DNA of 64,000 bases from Ichthyophis bannanicus (taxonomy: Eukaryota > Chordata > Amphibia > Gymnophiona > Ichthyophiidae), in the NCBI GenBank assembly GCA_033557465.1, contig CM066043.1, forward strand, positions 109,668,278 to 109,732,277, given 5' to 3'. Shown here piece after piece: positions 43,263-54,541 of this stretch. The notes below the pieces were generated by a model that worked only from the letters and a program-made list of their open reading frames with translations, ran no database searches and had not been told where the DNA came from. The position numbers and the translations under genes were made by a program. The first letter of the stretch is position 1; every line of letters begins with the position of its first letter.

Positions 43263-44468
43263 ATATGCAGCCCATCTGTGCACTCGCCCGCTCCTTCGGC
43301 ATCTCATGCCTTATATACACCGATGATGTGTTACTCTACATGCCATATGTGACCAACCAGCCGGATTTCTCATCATTAACCGCTTGCTTCGACGCCATAA
43401 CTGACTGGCTTCAAACCCAAAACCTTAGGATAAATTTCAAGAAAACAGAGGCTCTATTCATCACCAGTGACCAGTCTTTTGTTCTGCCAACAACACTAAA
43501 AGTAAGAGCCGCCGAGCTCCAAAGCAAGTCCACAATTCGCTACTTTGGCGTGACACTAGATCAACAGTTAGATATGAAAGCCCATATAAACAACACTGTC
43601 AAGGCAGTATACTTCAAGATTCGGACAATCCGCCACCTACGCCCCCTTCTGGAACCAGATAATTTCAGGACAATCTACCAGGCATTAGTCATCCCATACT
43701 TTGATTTCGCCAACACCATCCTTCAGGGTCTACCGAAAAACACACTGCTCCCACTCCATCTGGCCATGAATACAGCAGACAGAATACTACACGGTGCCAC
43801 CAAGAGGGATCACATAACACCAATCTTGAAGCACCTCCACTGGCTACCAGTCTACTGCAGACTCACCTTTAAGATTCTACTACTGACATTCAAAGCCATC
43901 AACAGACTCACCTCCTCATCCATCTCAGACCTCATTCTCCCCACCCCTCCAAATAGAGCTAGAAGATCGGTTTCAGCCAATACCTTATGTATCACTAGCA
44001 AGATTACAAAATGCTTACAAGTAACAAGAAAGAGGGCCTTCATGCTCTATGCCCCATCACATTGGAATGCTCTCCCACCTGACATCCGGGCAATTACAGA
44101 CATCACACAATTCAGGAAGGCACTGAAACACTACCTCTTCCTGCAGCATTATGGTACCACACAACAACCACCTAACAGCACTCACCAAGACACATACAAC
44201 AGACTTCCTACTATACACACACCCTGCGCGCCACGGTAGCACTACCAGACCCCAACTAGGGCATGTATATAGTCACATAATACTGTAAAATACCTTAGCC
44301 CAGAACTTGTATATAGTTTCTCCAGTTAATCCAAGTTGAATAACCCTGTTTTCTGTAAGTCCAGGACGGGCGTTACCTGTGTCTGAACAAAGCTGCTGTT
44401 ATCTGTAAACCGAGCTGATTTTGAAGAGCGCGGTATAGAAAAAAAACTTTAAATAAAATAAGAAATAA
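43263..44468 (+). mobile_element. L2-like LINE fragment inserted in the hAT element
   Basis: It is 5'-truncated, contains the C-terminal part of an RT protein and ends with AAATAAAATAAGAAATAA. ATTT occurs at both borders (43259-43262 and 44469-44472), and joining the flanks restores CCATTTGAGGCAGG, matching the sister unit at 43157-43166. The insertion is therefore younger than the hAT element. Confidence 0.85.
43267..44239 (+). pseudogene. L2-like RT C-terminal fragment
   Basis: The frame starts inside RT at the catalytic box (YTDDVLLYM, usually FADD) and continues through RINFKKTEALF, IRYFGVTLDQQL, YFDFANTILQGL, ATKRDHITPILKHLHWLPV and LTFKILLLTFKAI to the C-terminal SHWNALPPDIR. These blocks are typical of the L2 clade C-terminal region. 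The open frame extends to 43184 but the part before 43263 is hAT sequence. No stops are visible within the fragment; only the 5' truncation disables it. Confidence 0.85.
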
Positions 44469-44528
44469 ATTTGAGGCAGGCAGCCAGCCACGCGTCTGTG
44501 AGCAGTGTGCGCAGCATGAAATCGATTT

Positions 44529-46392
44529 GTGAAACGTAAGCCTTTGACTTTACGCAAACAAATTGATAGTAGTGGCAGCGAAAGTGATTGTGATCGAGAC
44601 GATGTTAAAGTTGATACTTGTAAGAAAACTAAATATGTTCGAAAATATGATGTGGAGTATATTAAGTACGGTTTTGTTCCATCAGCAAATGACCAAAATC
44701 TGCCACAGTGTGTTATTTGCTTGAAAATCCTCTCTAATGAGGCAATGAAGCCAACGAAAATGTGTCGTCATCTAACTACAAGACATCCAAATCTACAGAA
44801 TAATACCAAAGATGTTTTTGAACGTAAAGCTGAGGAATATAGTAAAAAGAAGATAGTATTAAAAACAAGAGTCACTCTCAATGAAAAAGCTCTTAAAGCA
44901 TCGTACTTGATTGCCCAGAGAATCACAAAATCAAAGAAACCGCACACGATTGGAGAAGATCTTATCATGCCAGCCGCTGTTGAGATTTGTGATGTATTGT
45001 TCGGCTCAGAATATGCTACAAAACTGAAAAGCATTCCTATCTCAAACGATACTATCCGCAGAAGAATATCTGAAATGTCCGAAGACATTGTCGCAGCTAA
45101 CTGAACGATTACAATCTACTAAGTTTGCTATTCAATTAGATAAGTCAACTGACATCGCCAGCGAGTCACAGCTGCTTGTTTATGTTTGCCATTGTTGGCA
45201 AAATGGTATACAAGAGGAATTTCTTTTTTGCAAGTCATTGCCAGCAAGAACGACGGCCGATGAACTATTCCATGTTTTAAATGTTTTTTACACAACTTTT
45301 GGACAGCAGTGGACGAATTGCATCGGTGTTTGCACCAACGGTGCTGCCACAATGACTGGCTGCAACAGTGGTGTTGTAACTCGCATAAAGCAAGCGTCAC
45401 CCGAGATTGTAGGCACCCATTGCATGATCCATCGTGAGGCATTGGCTTCAAAGAAGTTGAATGAAACTCTGGGATCTGTACTTGAAGACTGTGTACAGAT
45501 TGTAAACGTCATCAGAACTAGAACAGTGAACAGACAATTATTTGCTCAACTTAGTATTGAGTCAGATGGAGAGCACAAGCATCTCCTATTGCACTCGGCT
45601 GTGCGTTGGCTGTCCAGAGGAAAGATTTTTGCAAGGGTGTTTGAGCTTCGTTTAGAATTGTTGCAGTTTTTGACCGAACACAATCTCGACCTGGCAGCTA
45701 AGGTCACTGATACTGAGTGGCTTGCCATGCTGGCCTACCTTGCTGACATTTCTAGCCTTTTGAACAGTTTGAACATATCACTGCAGGGTAAAGATGCCAG
45801 TATATTCAAGACATACGACAAAGTTGAAGCCTTTAAGAAGAAATTACAACTTTTGCGCATGCGACTCGAGAACATTTCACAAGTCATGTTTGACTTGTTT
45901 TGTCAATTTATAGAGAGCAATGAAGTTAATGGCGAGATGCTGAAAGGGGTCACTGGTGTAATCAAAGAGCACTTGACATCTCTTGCTGAATATTTCAACA
46001 AATACTTCACGCATGAAGACATTGAAGCTTACGAATGGATTTGTAATCCTTTTCAGTGTGCATTCTCTGAATTAACCGGTCGTGCACAAGAAGAATTAGC
46101 GGAGCTGTCTAGCGATCGCACATTACAAATCAAATTTAACGACCCCGCTGTGGATCTCTCTTCCTTTTGGTGTACTGTTTCGCTGGAATATTCATTGTTG
46201 TCAGCCCTGGCAATGAAAGTTCTTCTACCTTTTTCAACAACTTATTTATGCGAGATTTCATTTTCTGCATTGACTGCCATGAAAACCAAATATCGGTCAA
46301 GAATGAACGTGGAGGATGATCTTCGAGTGTGTTTGTCACAAATTCCAGCCAGAATACACATGCTATCCAACCAGAAACAGTGCCATCTTTAA
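44529..46392 (+). pseudogene. hAT transposase (ZBED5/Charlie-like), one frameshift
   Basis: This enzyme would excise and insert the hAT element. Frame 1 (44529-45104) has a BED zinc finger: CVIC (Cys 61, 64) and HLTTRH (His 81, 86), followed by KKPHTIGEDLIMPAAVEICDVLFG. Near 45090 a one-base shift moves to frame 2, which continues TERLQSTKFAIQLDKSTD (first catalytic Asp region) through NEWL-type and insertion-domain sequence to 46392. The second acidic motif reads CTNGAATMTG, where related transposases have Asp for Asn. The hATC dimerisation region is at the end (LLPFSTTYLCEISFSALTAMK, with the Glu). The first codon of frame 1 is GTG; the true start may lie upstream and be affected by another lesion. 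The protein is not functional as it stands. Confidence 0.9.
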
Positions 46393-46999
46393 CAATAAAG
46401 GTAAATGAAAAGAACTTTTGTGTACCAATCAATACGCAGTTAAACATTAAGAGAAAAAAACAACATAATACTTTATAAAGTTATATTTATAGTATAAATA
46501 TAAAGCACTTTATTAGTTTATTAACTTTAACACGTGGGCCGCAAAAATGTTTGAATTTTAAATGTGGGCCTTGCAGCAAAAGAGTCTGAGAACCACTGGT
46601 CTAAATGATTAATAGTAGTAGTAGTGCCTTTACCCCGCCCCCACCCCCCAACATACATACACATACACTGTGTTCCTTGCAATTAAATGCTCACAACAGC
46701 AGCTATTTAACCTTTCTTTTTTTTTTTCATTGCTACAGGTTAAGCATCCAGGTTCACCACTCTCACTGTCTGCCCATAGGTCAGCAGTGATCCTGAAAGC
46801 TGGGCAACAGCTATTAATAAAAATAAAAAAAGTTAAATCAGTTGTTCTTATGAAGAGCTGACTGGGGGAAAAAGGCAGTATACTGCACATAAAACTGTAG
46901 CTGACTAAGACAAATGAGTCCACTGAGGGAGGGAAAGGCACCCTGAGGCTAATGGGCCTGCAGGTCATATTTTGACCACTCCTCTCCTATAGGAAACTA

Positions 47000-47206
47000 C
47001 AGGGGGCCCAAAAAAGTGAGAACATCTCGTAAAAAAGCTTAAATAGTTTACTTATTTACCTTTTTTAGCTATATAACATCTTTATTTCGACAATTTCCGG
47101 TCACCATCTTTGTTTTTTTAAGTTGTCAATCGTTTACATCTGTCTTTTTGAATTTTTAAATAACTTACATGCTATGAGATGTTCTCACTTTTTTTGGGCC
47201 ACCCTG
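47000..47206. mobile_element. Mariner-like MITE with TA target duplication
   Basis: The ends CAGGGGGCCCAAAAAAGTGA and, inverted, CAGGGTGGCCCAAAAAAAGTG are followed on both sides by GAGAACATCTC. TA flanks the element at 46998-46999 and 47207-47208. It is 207 bp with an AT-rich interior and no coding capacity. Confidence 0.88.
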
Positions 47207-48525
47207 TATATTATATTAAAAACAGCTGAAGCTCTAATATGTCAACATCATGTAGCTATGCAGTGTGCTATAGTAAGTTCTATACTGTCAGCTGATTTCA
47301 CATTCATACATGTGTATACCAAGTGTATAAGCTAGCTGGTCAGGACATTTGGATTGCAGTCTTGTGCTCAATAACACATGCAGGTGTGAATAGCATGCTG
47401 ACATGGAGTCCTTGCCATGGACACATTATAGAATTCTTACCAGTACTAGATGCGCTGATGGAAAGAGGTATTACCGCCTTCTCCGTTCTTGGTGCTGCAT
47501 TCACTAGGACCGTGGAGGGCAGATCAGGCAGTTCATACACCTAATCAGTACAGGAGAGGGCAAGGTTAAAGACAGAAGAAAGAAATAGAGACAGAAGAGC
47601 AGAAAGACAGACAGAAAGAATAATTTAAAAAAGGAAGAACCAGAGGGAAAAAAGAAAAAAACAGAAATAGCCGTTAAAAAGTATAAACAATGTTTAACAA
47701 TAATACTATATATTTGTTAAAACACAATTTAAGCGCTATTACAGTGAATAATAAGTTGAGAAAACATGGCTCATGGAATTTGTTCCAAACTTTCTGCATT
47801 GTGTGCAAATGCGTGCATGTGTGTGTGTGCTTGCACACTCATACACTCATTTGTGTTTGTATCTACATTGTCTGTTAAGTGTCCATGTTATTTGTTTTGC
47901 ACGCGTGTTGGGTGTGTCTGTCTCTCTGTTTTGTATCTGTATGTCTGTGGGCAGGTGTGTGCATCTGTGTTTATATATTATTGGGTGTATGTATGTGTGT
48001 GAGCGTACAAGCATAGGTATGTTTGTATGTATCTTTATCTGTGTTGACTTTCTGTATGTCTGTGATCAGGAGAAGACAGGAAAGGGGAGGACAGTTTGAA
48101 AGGTGAACTTCTTTAATCACTATGCTACAGTTAATCAATACTGCAGCCAGTGAAACTGGGGCATTTTTTTTCCTCCAGCTCATCACCTTTTCTGTGACTA
48201 GAGCAGCCGTTCACCCTCTGATTCATCGGAGGGGCGGAAATAGAGGTGTGAATGGCACTGTGGCGCTGGGAAAAAAGGTAACTCTGGCATCACGGTGCAT
48301 TTTTAATGCATTGCCATTGCTGCACGTCCTGGAGATGGGCAGTAGCAGCGGCAATGGGCGCAGGAGTAGGGCTGCTGTTACCAATGGGCAGCAGGGTCCC
48401 CGTTACCAATGGGCAGCAGGGCCCCCATTGCGCAGAGGCCCGGGACAGCTGCCCCTTTTGCCCTGATAGCAACCACTAAGGAATCTGCATGAATCAGTGA
48501 ATAGTTTTCATATTTGTATTAACAA
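47207..48525. other. No gene seen; purine tract, TG-rich tract, short tandem repeat
   Basis: A purine-rich stretch lies at about 47560-47680, a TG/TATG-rich stretch at 47808-48050, and ACCAATGGGCAGCAGGG is repeated at about 48390 and 48405-48420. The open frames in the TG-rich part are repeat translations. Confidence 0.6.
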
Positions 48526-48777
48526 AGAAAAAGTGTAGTTACTCATCTGTATGAGGTGTTCTCAGTGAACAGCAGGAATCAGTCCTCACATACAGATGAT
48601 GTCAGTACCAACAGAGCCCGCGTGGTAACCACTCCCCAGTTTTCAAAGAAAGCCTTTGGGAGTTACTACGCATGCATGATCACCTTCCCACCCAAGGGTA
48701 CTATCTTACCTCAGTATGATGACTTAGCTTAATCCAGTATAAAAAAAAACCCAACTCCACAGGGAGGAAGGAGGGTT

Positions 48778-48872
48778 GTGAGGATTGATTCCTGCTGTCC
48801 CTGGAGAACACCTCAGAGATGAGTAACTATGCTTTCTCTGGGAACAAACAGGAATGCAGTCATCTCATATGG
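48778..48872. repeat. DIRS-G internal complementary region
   Basis: GTGAGGATTGATTCCTGCTG and TCTGGGAACAAACAGGAATG are the two opposed halves, meeting at GAGTAACTATGCTTTCTC. Confidence 0.8.
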
Positions 48873-48882
48873 AACTCCCAAG

Positions 48883-49938
48883 CTACAGGCTACTGAAAAA
48901 ACCTGTAAAAAGCCATGGGTGACTGGCAAAGGTAGACTGTGAATGACAGCAGGGAGCGATGAACAACCTCAAGTCCTGAGATCCAACCTCAGTAGCAAGG
49001 ATGGAATCACCTCTCCAGTAGCCTGGATGTAAGGGCCAGAGGGAAAGAGTTGCACTAATCCCCAAAGAGATGATGGAGTACTGCCTGGCCAAAGGCATTC
49101 TCATGCCGTGAGCTCTCCTCCAGGCAATAATGAGCTGCGAAGGTATGGACCAAGGAGCAGGTGGCGACCGACATATGTCCTGAAGAGGGACCAAGCGTAG
49201 ATGTGCCACAGAGGCTGCCATGATGTGCACATTATGGGCAGTGACATGACACTCCAGAGAGAGTCCAGCCTGCTCGTAAGCTAAGGAGATGCAGTCTGCC
49301 ACCCACGTGCTTAGAGACAGCAACACTGAGGCTGTTCAGGTCGTAGCAGATGAACAGCTGCAAGGAGCGGCGGTGGGCCTTCGTTCACTTAAGGTAGAGG
49401 GGGCCACCACCTTCTTACAGCCAAGGGTATGAAGGGAGGCCTCTGCTCGAGACTTGTGAGGTCTAGGAAACTGAAAAGTAGATACAACTTTCGGCAGAAA
49501 CCTGGGATGGGTGCAGAGAACCACCCTATTCTTGTGAAATATAGTATATGGAGCGTGGGCCACCAATGCCTGGAGCTCACTGACCCGCCGAGCAGATGTG
49601 AGCGCGATGAGAAAGACAACTTTCCAGGAAACAGAAGCAAGCGGTTCAAAGGAAGGAGCCACAAGTTTCCCAGGAAACACATTCAGGTCCCATGCCACCG
49701 GCGACAGCCAGACCTGGGGCCGCGAGAGAAGACAACCCCTCATGATGCGGCCACTAGAGGGTGGAAAGAGATGGATTGTCTGTTCACCAGATGATGATAT
49801 GCAGCCAGGGCACCGAGATGCACCCTGATGGAAATGGACTTTAGACCAGCATGAGAAAAGTGCAACAAGTACTGGAGTATCAACTGGATGGGACTAAGGC
49901 CCTTGTCAGTGCAACAGAGTGAAAACTGGCACCACTTA
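48883..49938 (-). pseudogene. DIRS-G tyrosine recombinase, degenerate
   Basis: Two frames are visible: 49743-49336 with LTSARRVSELQALV (first Arg intact) and 49326-48883 with the H-x-x-R box changed to TAHNVHIMAAS (Arg to His). The Tyr region is out of frame (SQLIIAWRR where related copies have AHYCLE). The N-terminal core-binding part (49940-49750) reads ILQYLLHFSHAGLKS. At least one frameshift and the loss of a catalytic Arg make it inactive. The hAT insertion at 49942 cuts it further upstream. Confidence 0.8.
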
Positions 49939-50269
49939 GAGCAGTGGTTCTCAACCTTTTTTGTACCGTGACCCCTTTTACCATTGGTCAACTTGTGGTG
50001 ACCCCCAATGATAAAATGAAATGCATCTCTCTTCCTTTACCGTTAACGCATTGTCGCTGTAATCATTTGTTGAATTATTAATAAATTATAGGCCTTTGCA
50101 ATATGTTTTTATTTATAAACTTTACTTATTTAAACCACAATAATTAATCACAATAACAAGTAACAATATTTGATTTCAAAATTATGATGATTTTGTAGTC
50201 AAATCACTAATATGAAATAAAATTATTTTTTCTACCTTTGTTGTCTGACCAATTTATTCTCTGATCATG

Positions 50270-51540
50270 CTGGTCCCGATCTGAGGCTTCTGCTTTCCTG
50301 TCTTCTCTTAGCTCTCTTTCTGTGGTCTATGGTCCATCTGCCATTTCTTATCTCTTCTTTCATTTTCTTCACTTCTTTCCATCAGTCTATTTCCAGTCCC
50401 AGTAACCATCCCCAGTATTAGCCCCTTTCCAGTCCTCACTCTCAGTACCTTCCAATGTCAACTTGCATTCCCATGACTGCCACTGGTGTTCATTCCCTTC
50501 CAGTCCCCCTCCTTCCCCACTGAGCAGTCCCTTCTAGTACAAATACCATAGTAGCCCTCTCAGATCCACTCTCTTCCAGTTCCATTCTCCCATCCCCTCA
50601 TATCAGCCCATTTGTAGCCTTAGCCCCCCGTTTTCTTCCAGGGCCAGCAGCTCTATCCTCCCCTCCCCACAATCAGCCCATTCCCAGTCGAAGCCCCCCA
50701 ATCAGCTCGCTTCCAGTGCTAGTCCCCCCTCAACCCCATTACCAGTGCTAGCCTCCCCTAATCAGCCCAATACCAGTCCTACCCGCCCCCCCCATCAGCT
50801 CATTACCGGTCCTAGCCTCCCTTAATCAGCTCATTTCCAGTGCTAGTCCCTCCTCAACCCCATTACCAATGCTAGGCTCCCCTAATCAGCCCATTACCAG
50901 TCCTAACCTCCCCGATCAGCTCATTTCCAGTGCTAGCCCCCCCATCAGTCCATTACCAGTCCTACCCCCCTATCAGCACATTACCATTCCCAACCCCCCC
51001 TTGATCAGTCCATTCCCAGTCCTAGCCTTCCCTAATCAACCCATTACCAGTCCTAGCCCCCCCATCTGCCCATTATAGTCCTAACCCACACTGTCTCTCC
51101 CCTCTGTCCAGCATTTATTGCCCGTCTGTACAGTATGTCCCCCTGTCTCTTCCCTTTGTCCATGTCAGCCCCCTCCCTCCCTCCATTCATCCATGTCAGC
51201 CCCCTCCCTCCCTCCATCCATCCATCATCAGCAACCCCTCCCTCCCTCTCTCCATGTCACCCCTCCCTCCCTCCATCCCTCCATGTCAGCCCCCCTGTCC
51301 ATGTCAGCCCTCCCTCTCCATGTCAGCCCTCCCTCCCTCCATGTCAGCCCCCTCCCTCCATCTGTCAGCCGCCCTCCCTCCATATCAGCCACCCCTCCCT
51401 CCCTCCATTCATGTCAGCCCCCCCTCTCCATGTCAGCGCCCCTGTCCATGTCAGACCCCTCCCTCCCTCCCTCCATCCATCCCTCCATGTCAGCCCCGTT
51501 GCAGGTTCCCTGCCCCCTCCTCCCCTCTCCCTATCTGCCT
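50270..51540. repeat. Pyrimidine-rich minisatellite-like tract
   Basis: Units such as ATCAGCCCATTACCAGTCCT recur at about 50660-51070, then CATGTCAGCCCC and CCTCCCTCCATC units at about 51160-51500. The Pro/Ser-rich open frames across it are a by-product of the repeat. Confidence 0.85.
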
Positions 51541-51567
51541 GCTACTGCCTTGCTGTTCTTCTACAGC

Positions 51568-51795
51568 CGCGGCTCCCTGTCTCTTAGGGAACTGCAGCTA
51601 TACCTGTAAAACCGTTGCGGAGCCTTCCCATCTCTCGACAGGCTCCGTGCAGCATTGTCCCGCCACCAAAGGAAGTGGTAAACAACTTCCTTTGGAGGCG
51701 GGACAATGCTGCACGGAGCCCGTCAAGAGACAGGAAGGCTCCGCAATGGTTTTACTGGCATAGCCGCGGTTCCCTAAGAGGCAGGGAGCCACAGC
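51568..51795. repeat. Long imperfect inverted repeat with arms of about 112 bp
   Basis: The arms 51568-51679 and about 51682-51795 are complementary with roughly ten mismatches, for example TCCGTGCAGCATTGTCCCGCC against GGCGGGACAATGCTGCACGGA. The loop is only a few bases, so an RNA through this region could fold into a long near-perfect hairpin. It lies inside the non-autonomous hAT element. Confidence 0.85.
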
Positions 51796-51976
51796 TGCAT
51801 TAGAAGGGACTGGGAGGCGGTGAGTTTGCCGCTGCTGAGAAGCGGACTCGGCAGCAGCAGCAACTTGGGTGCTTTTTTTTTTTTTTAAACAGCGGAGTGA
51901 AGTGAGGCGAGGCGACCCCCGCTAAATCCTGTGGTGACCCCCGTGGGGGTCGCAACTCACAGGTTGAGAACCGCTG

Positions 51977-53065
51977 ACTTAGAGGCATACGTCTGCCTAA
52001 TGGAATCTTTGCAGGAGGCTAACGGGACATTCTCAACCTTCCTGGAAAGATGGAAGGGGGCCAGAGCTACCCTTTCAGCAGCCAGGCCATCAGCGCTAGG
52101 GACTGGAGGTTGGAGTGTAGGAGAGTGCGAGATCAAGTCTGGACCATAGCCCAAAGGGAACGGGGCCGCTTGAGAAAGTTGAAGCAGCAGCGGGAATCAC
52201 GACTGCCTGGGTCACCAGGGAGCAATGAGGATCACCGCGGTCGGGTCAATTGAATCTTGAGCAAGGTTTGGGGAACCAGTGAAGGATATGCATACAGTAG
52301 ACTTCCTGTCCATGTCAAAAGGAATACATTCGCTACTGCTTGGTCCCATCCCGGCATCTGGGAGCAAAAGCGCAGCAGCTGAGCATTGCTGAGACTGGCA
52401 AAAAGGTCCATCATCAGAGTCCCCCAACGCTGGAAGAGAAAGTGGGCTACGGCTGAATCCAGACACCACTCATGAGGCTAAAGGACCCTGCAGAGCCTAT
52501 CTGCCAAGACATTTTCATGTCCCAGGAGATCACACGAAGGAGCATTCCTCTCGCCGTGGCAAAGGTCCAAAGACGAACCGCTTTCCAGCAAAGGAGCTAC
52601 AAAAGCCTGTGCCTCCCTGCTTGTTGACATAGAACATTGCATTCTGGTTGTATGTTTGGATGAGGACTATCTAGTTCGACAGCTGACTCTGAAACACTCA
52701 AAGGGCATTCATCATCGCCCAGTGCTCGAGGAAGTTGATCTGATGCAGGCTTTCCTCCTGTATCAAAACACTCTGGGACTGGAGACCATCGCAGTGGGCT
52801 CCTCATCTGAGCTTAGAGGTGTCTGTGGTGAGGACACGCTGAACTGGTGGGGCCTGGAAAGACATGCCTGCCAAGAGGTTCGGCGGGTGCTGCCAACAGG
52901 TGAGGGAGTTCGCAAGGGACAGGGTGACCTGTACACGATCATCCAGGCAACCCATGGCCTGTGACGATTGAGTGCAGAGGGACAACTGGCCAGAACCACG
53001 CTAGAGGTTGATCGGTCAACCCAGCTGAGTATCCGGCAAGCTCCTTTGCCAAGATCCACAGGTAC
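51977..53065 (-). pseudogene. DIRS-G recombinase N-terminus, RNase H and RT remnants
   Basis: The recombinase N-terminal region (LAAERVALAPF) is at 52090-51990. The post-RNase H region (DLFASLSNAQLLRFCSQ) is at 52414-52232. RNase H is readable around 52600-52850 (CNVLCQQAGRHRLL in one frame, LTTDTSKLR in another), so several frameshifts are present. RT thumb sequence ends near 53065 at the LTR-like insertion. Confidence 0.7.
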
Positions 53066-53068
53066 ATA

Positions 53069-53846
53069 CTGTGGTGGAGAAGCAGGCTCAGAAAGCAGTG
53101 AGAGAAAGAAAAAACAGACTTTTTTTCCTTTCCACAAAGAAACTGCAGGCAAAGGAAGGGTTAACTCTCAAACTAAGGACAGAGATTCCCTGCAGAGAAG
53201 TGCAGACCTAAGAACACACCCTGTTCCCATGGAGGTAGAGGGAGGAGAAGGGAGTGGTTTGGAGGCGGAGTCAAGACCCATAGGACAGCCCCAAACATTT
53301 AGGCAGGGAAGTTGCACTCACAAACAGATTCAGGTTGAGACTCACGAACAGACACAAGGGAACAAGCAAGGAAGCACAAGAGAGAAACAGTCACGGGCAG
53401 AGAAACAGAATTGGAAGGAAACACGGAAGCCACTTGCACAGAAGCAATTGAGAAGTAGGAGCAGAGAGCTGACAAAGCCAGTGGAGAGCTCAGGGGAGGA
53501 GTCCTCAGAGGAGGAAATATTCTCCCGAAGTTCTTGGCTTAACTCTTCTCCTAGTAAGGAGTCTACAGGGAGGAAAAACACTACAAGCAAGGTGAGCCCT
53601 TTACAACTCTTAAAAGAGCTACTAAACAAAGAAGGTTTTTCCTGCCCTTCCCCCACAAGCTCACATAATGCTAAGGGTACCTGGGAGAAGCTCTTGAAGG
53701 CTGCACAAGACAGAAAGGCTTCTCAGGAGGATACCAGAGAAAGCAATTACCAGAGAGAGTCTAGTGTGGAGGAGATGGACTTTGGGGGACAGTGCGGATT
53801 CATGCAGTGTTTCAGACATGGAGATAGACTGTGCAATTTGTGCTAA
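53069..53846 (+). CDS. Open frame of about 259 codons in the LTR-like insertion, unknown
   Basis: I do not recognise this frame. It is open from 52968, but the DIRS homology before 53069 shows that only the part from 53069 belongs to the insertion; the first Met there is in VPMEVEGGEG near 53230. The composition is Lys/Glu/Gln/Ser-rich with an acidic patch (SSGEESSEEEIFSRSS) and a Leu-rich segment (LQLLKELLNKEG). The last 17 residues are Cys-containing (CGFMQCFRHGDRLCNLC). It may be Gag-like or non-coding. There are no neighbouring pol motifs. Confidence 0.25.
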
Positions 53847-54541
53847 AGAGGAGTAAAGGAACCAAATAGCGTTTGAAGAGCTGAAAGGAATCTCAGCTGC
53901 TCCTAATCAGTGAATGTGTCTGTGTTACCTTGTGCTGGAGTAAAAGAACTGTAGGAAGTTTATTACCTGGAAGAAACCAGAAGTTCTTTTACAAGGACAT
54001 TTTAAAAAAGCCCATTACTTTTAGCTCTGCTTTTAAAAGTAGCTGGCCTGATTAAAGCTGCTTGGAAAGAAAGCTGGGTAGAAGCTAAAAGCTTGTAATA
54101 TAAATTGAAGAAAATTCTATTGCTGTGAAAAGTATCTGGATGGACCAGGAAGCCTTGTTAGGCCTGCTGTGAAAGTAACAGGGGTTTATAGCGCCTCCTG
54201 GAGACCAGGAACAGAATACCGATGTAAATAGAGTTTTATGTGAAAGAAAGATTTAAAGCTGTACCAAGCCAAGGACTGTACAATAGGCTTGTGTTGCATT
54301 CTATGGAGAAGTATCCTGAACTTTAATTTTGTATGCTTCAATCAATTCTTGCCAAAGAATTGAATCCGGTTAGGAACTCCTTATTTCTAAAATAAAGAAA
54401 TATTCCTGTGACCTTTGGCACTTGGCTCCAATCCTTTCGGGGACGCAACTACACGCTATTGGGCTGATTCAAACAAAGGACGATCAGGCGCTCCCCATAC
54501 CACTAGGCAACCGCCTGGCCACACGGGGGGTGGCCGACAAT
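53069..54541 (+). mobile_element. LTR-like insertion with a long open frame, unclassified
   Basis: DIRS-G homology stops at about 53065 and returns at about 54542. The insert starts TGTGGTGGAGAAGC, has AATAAAG at about 54391 followed by a GT-rich stretch, and ACGCAACTACA at about 54444-54454 could be an LTR end. I found no convincing 5-bp target duplication, so the borders are uncertain. DIRS-G also lost several hundred bases here. Confidence 0.4.

Larger units (their letters stand above)
42725..46598 (+). mobile_element. Autonomous-type hAT transposon (Charlie/ZBED5-like) with 8-bp target duplication
   Basis: The ends read CAGTGGTTCTCA on the left and TGAGAACCACTG on the right (the left has CAGTGGTTCTCAACC, so the inverted repeat is about 12 bp with similarity further in). 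The flanking 8-mers at 42717-42724 and 46599-46606 are both GTCTAAAT. The element is 3,874 bp including a 1.2 kb L2-like insertion at 43263-44468, so about 2.7 kb without it. It encodes one transposase on the plus strand. Subterminal GTGGGCC words occur near both ends. Confidence 0.95.
49942..51976. mobile_element. Non-autonomous hAT element with 8-bp target duplication
   Basis: The ends CAGTGGTTCTCAACC and GGTTGAGAACCGCTG form a 15-bp inverted repeat with one mismatch. ACTTAGAG flanks it at 49934-49941 and 51977-51984. The subterminal ACCGTGACCCC and GGTGACCCCCGTGGGGGTC also match in inverse. The 2,035-bp interior has no transposase; it holds an AT-rich stretch, a 1.2 kb pyrimidine-rich tract and a long hairpin. 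Confidence 0.94.

Noticed and set aside
47766..48099. Cys/Val-rich frames of up to 108 codons
   Set aside because: They translate a TG/TATG-rich tract; no initiation context or domain.
51118..51763. Three overlapping Pro/Ser-rich plus-strand frames
   Set aside because: They are translations of the pyrimidine-rich tandem repeat in all three frames, inside a non-autonomous hAT.
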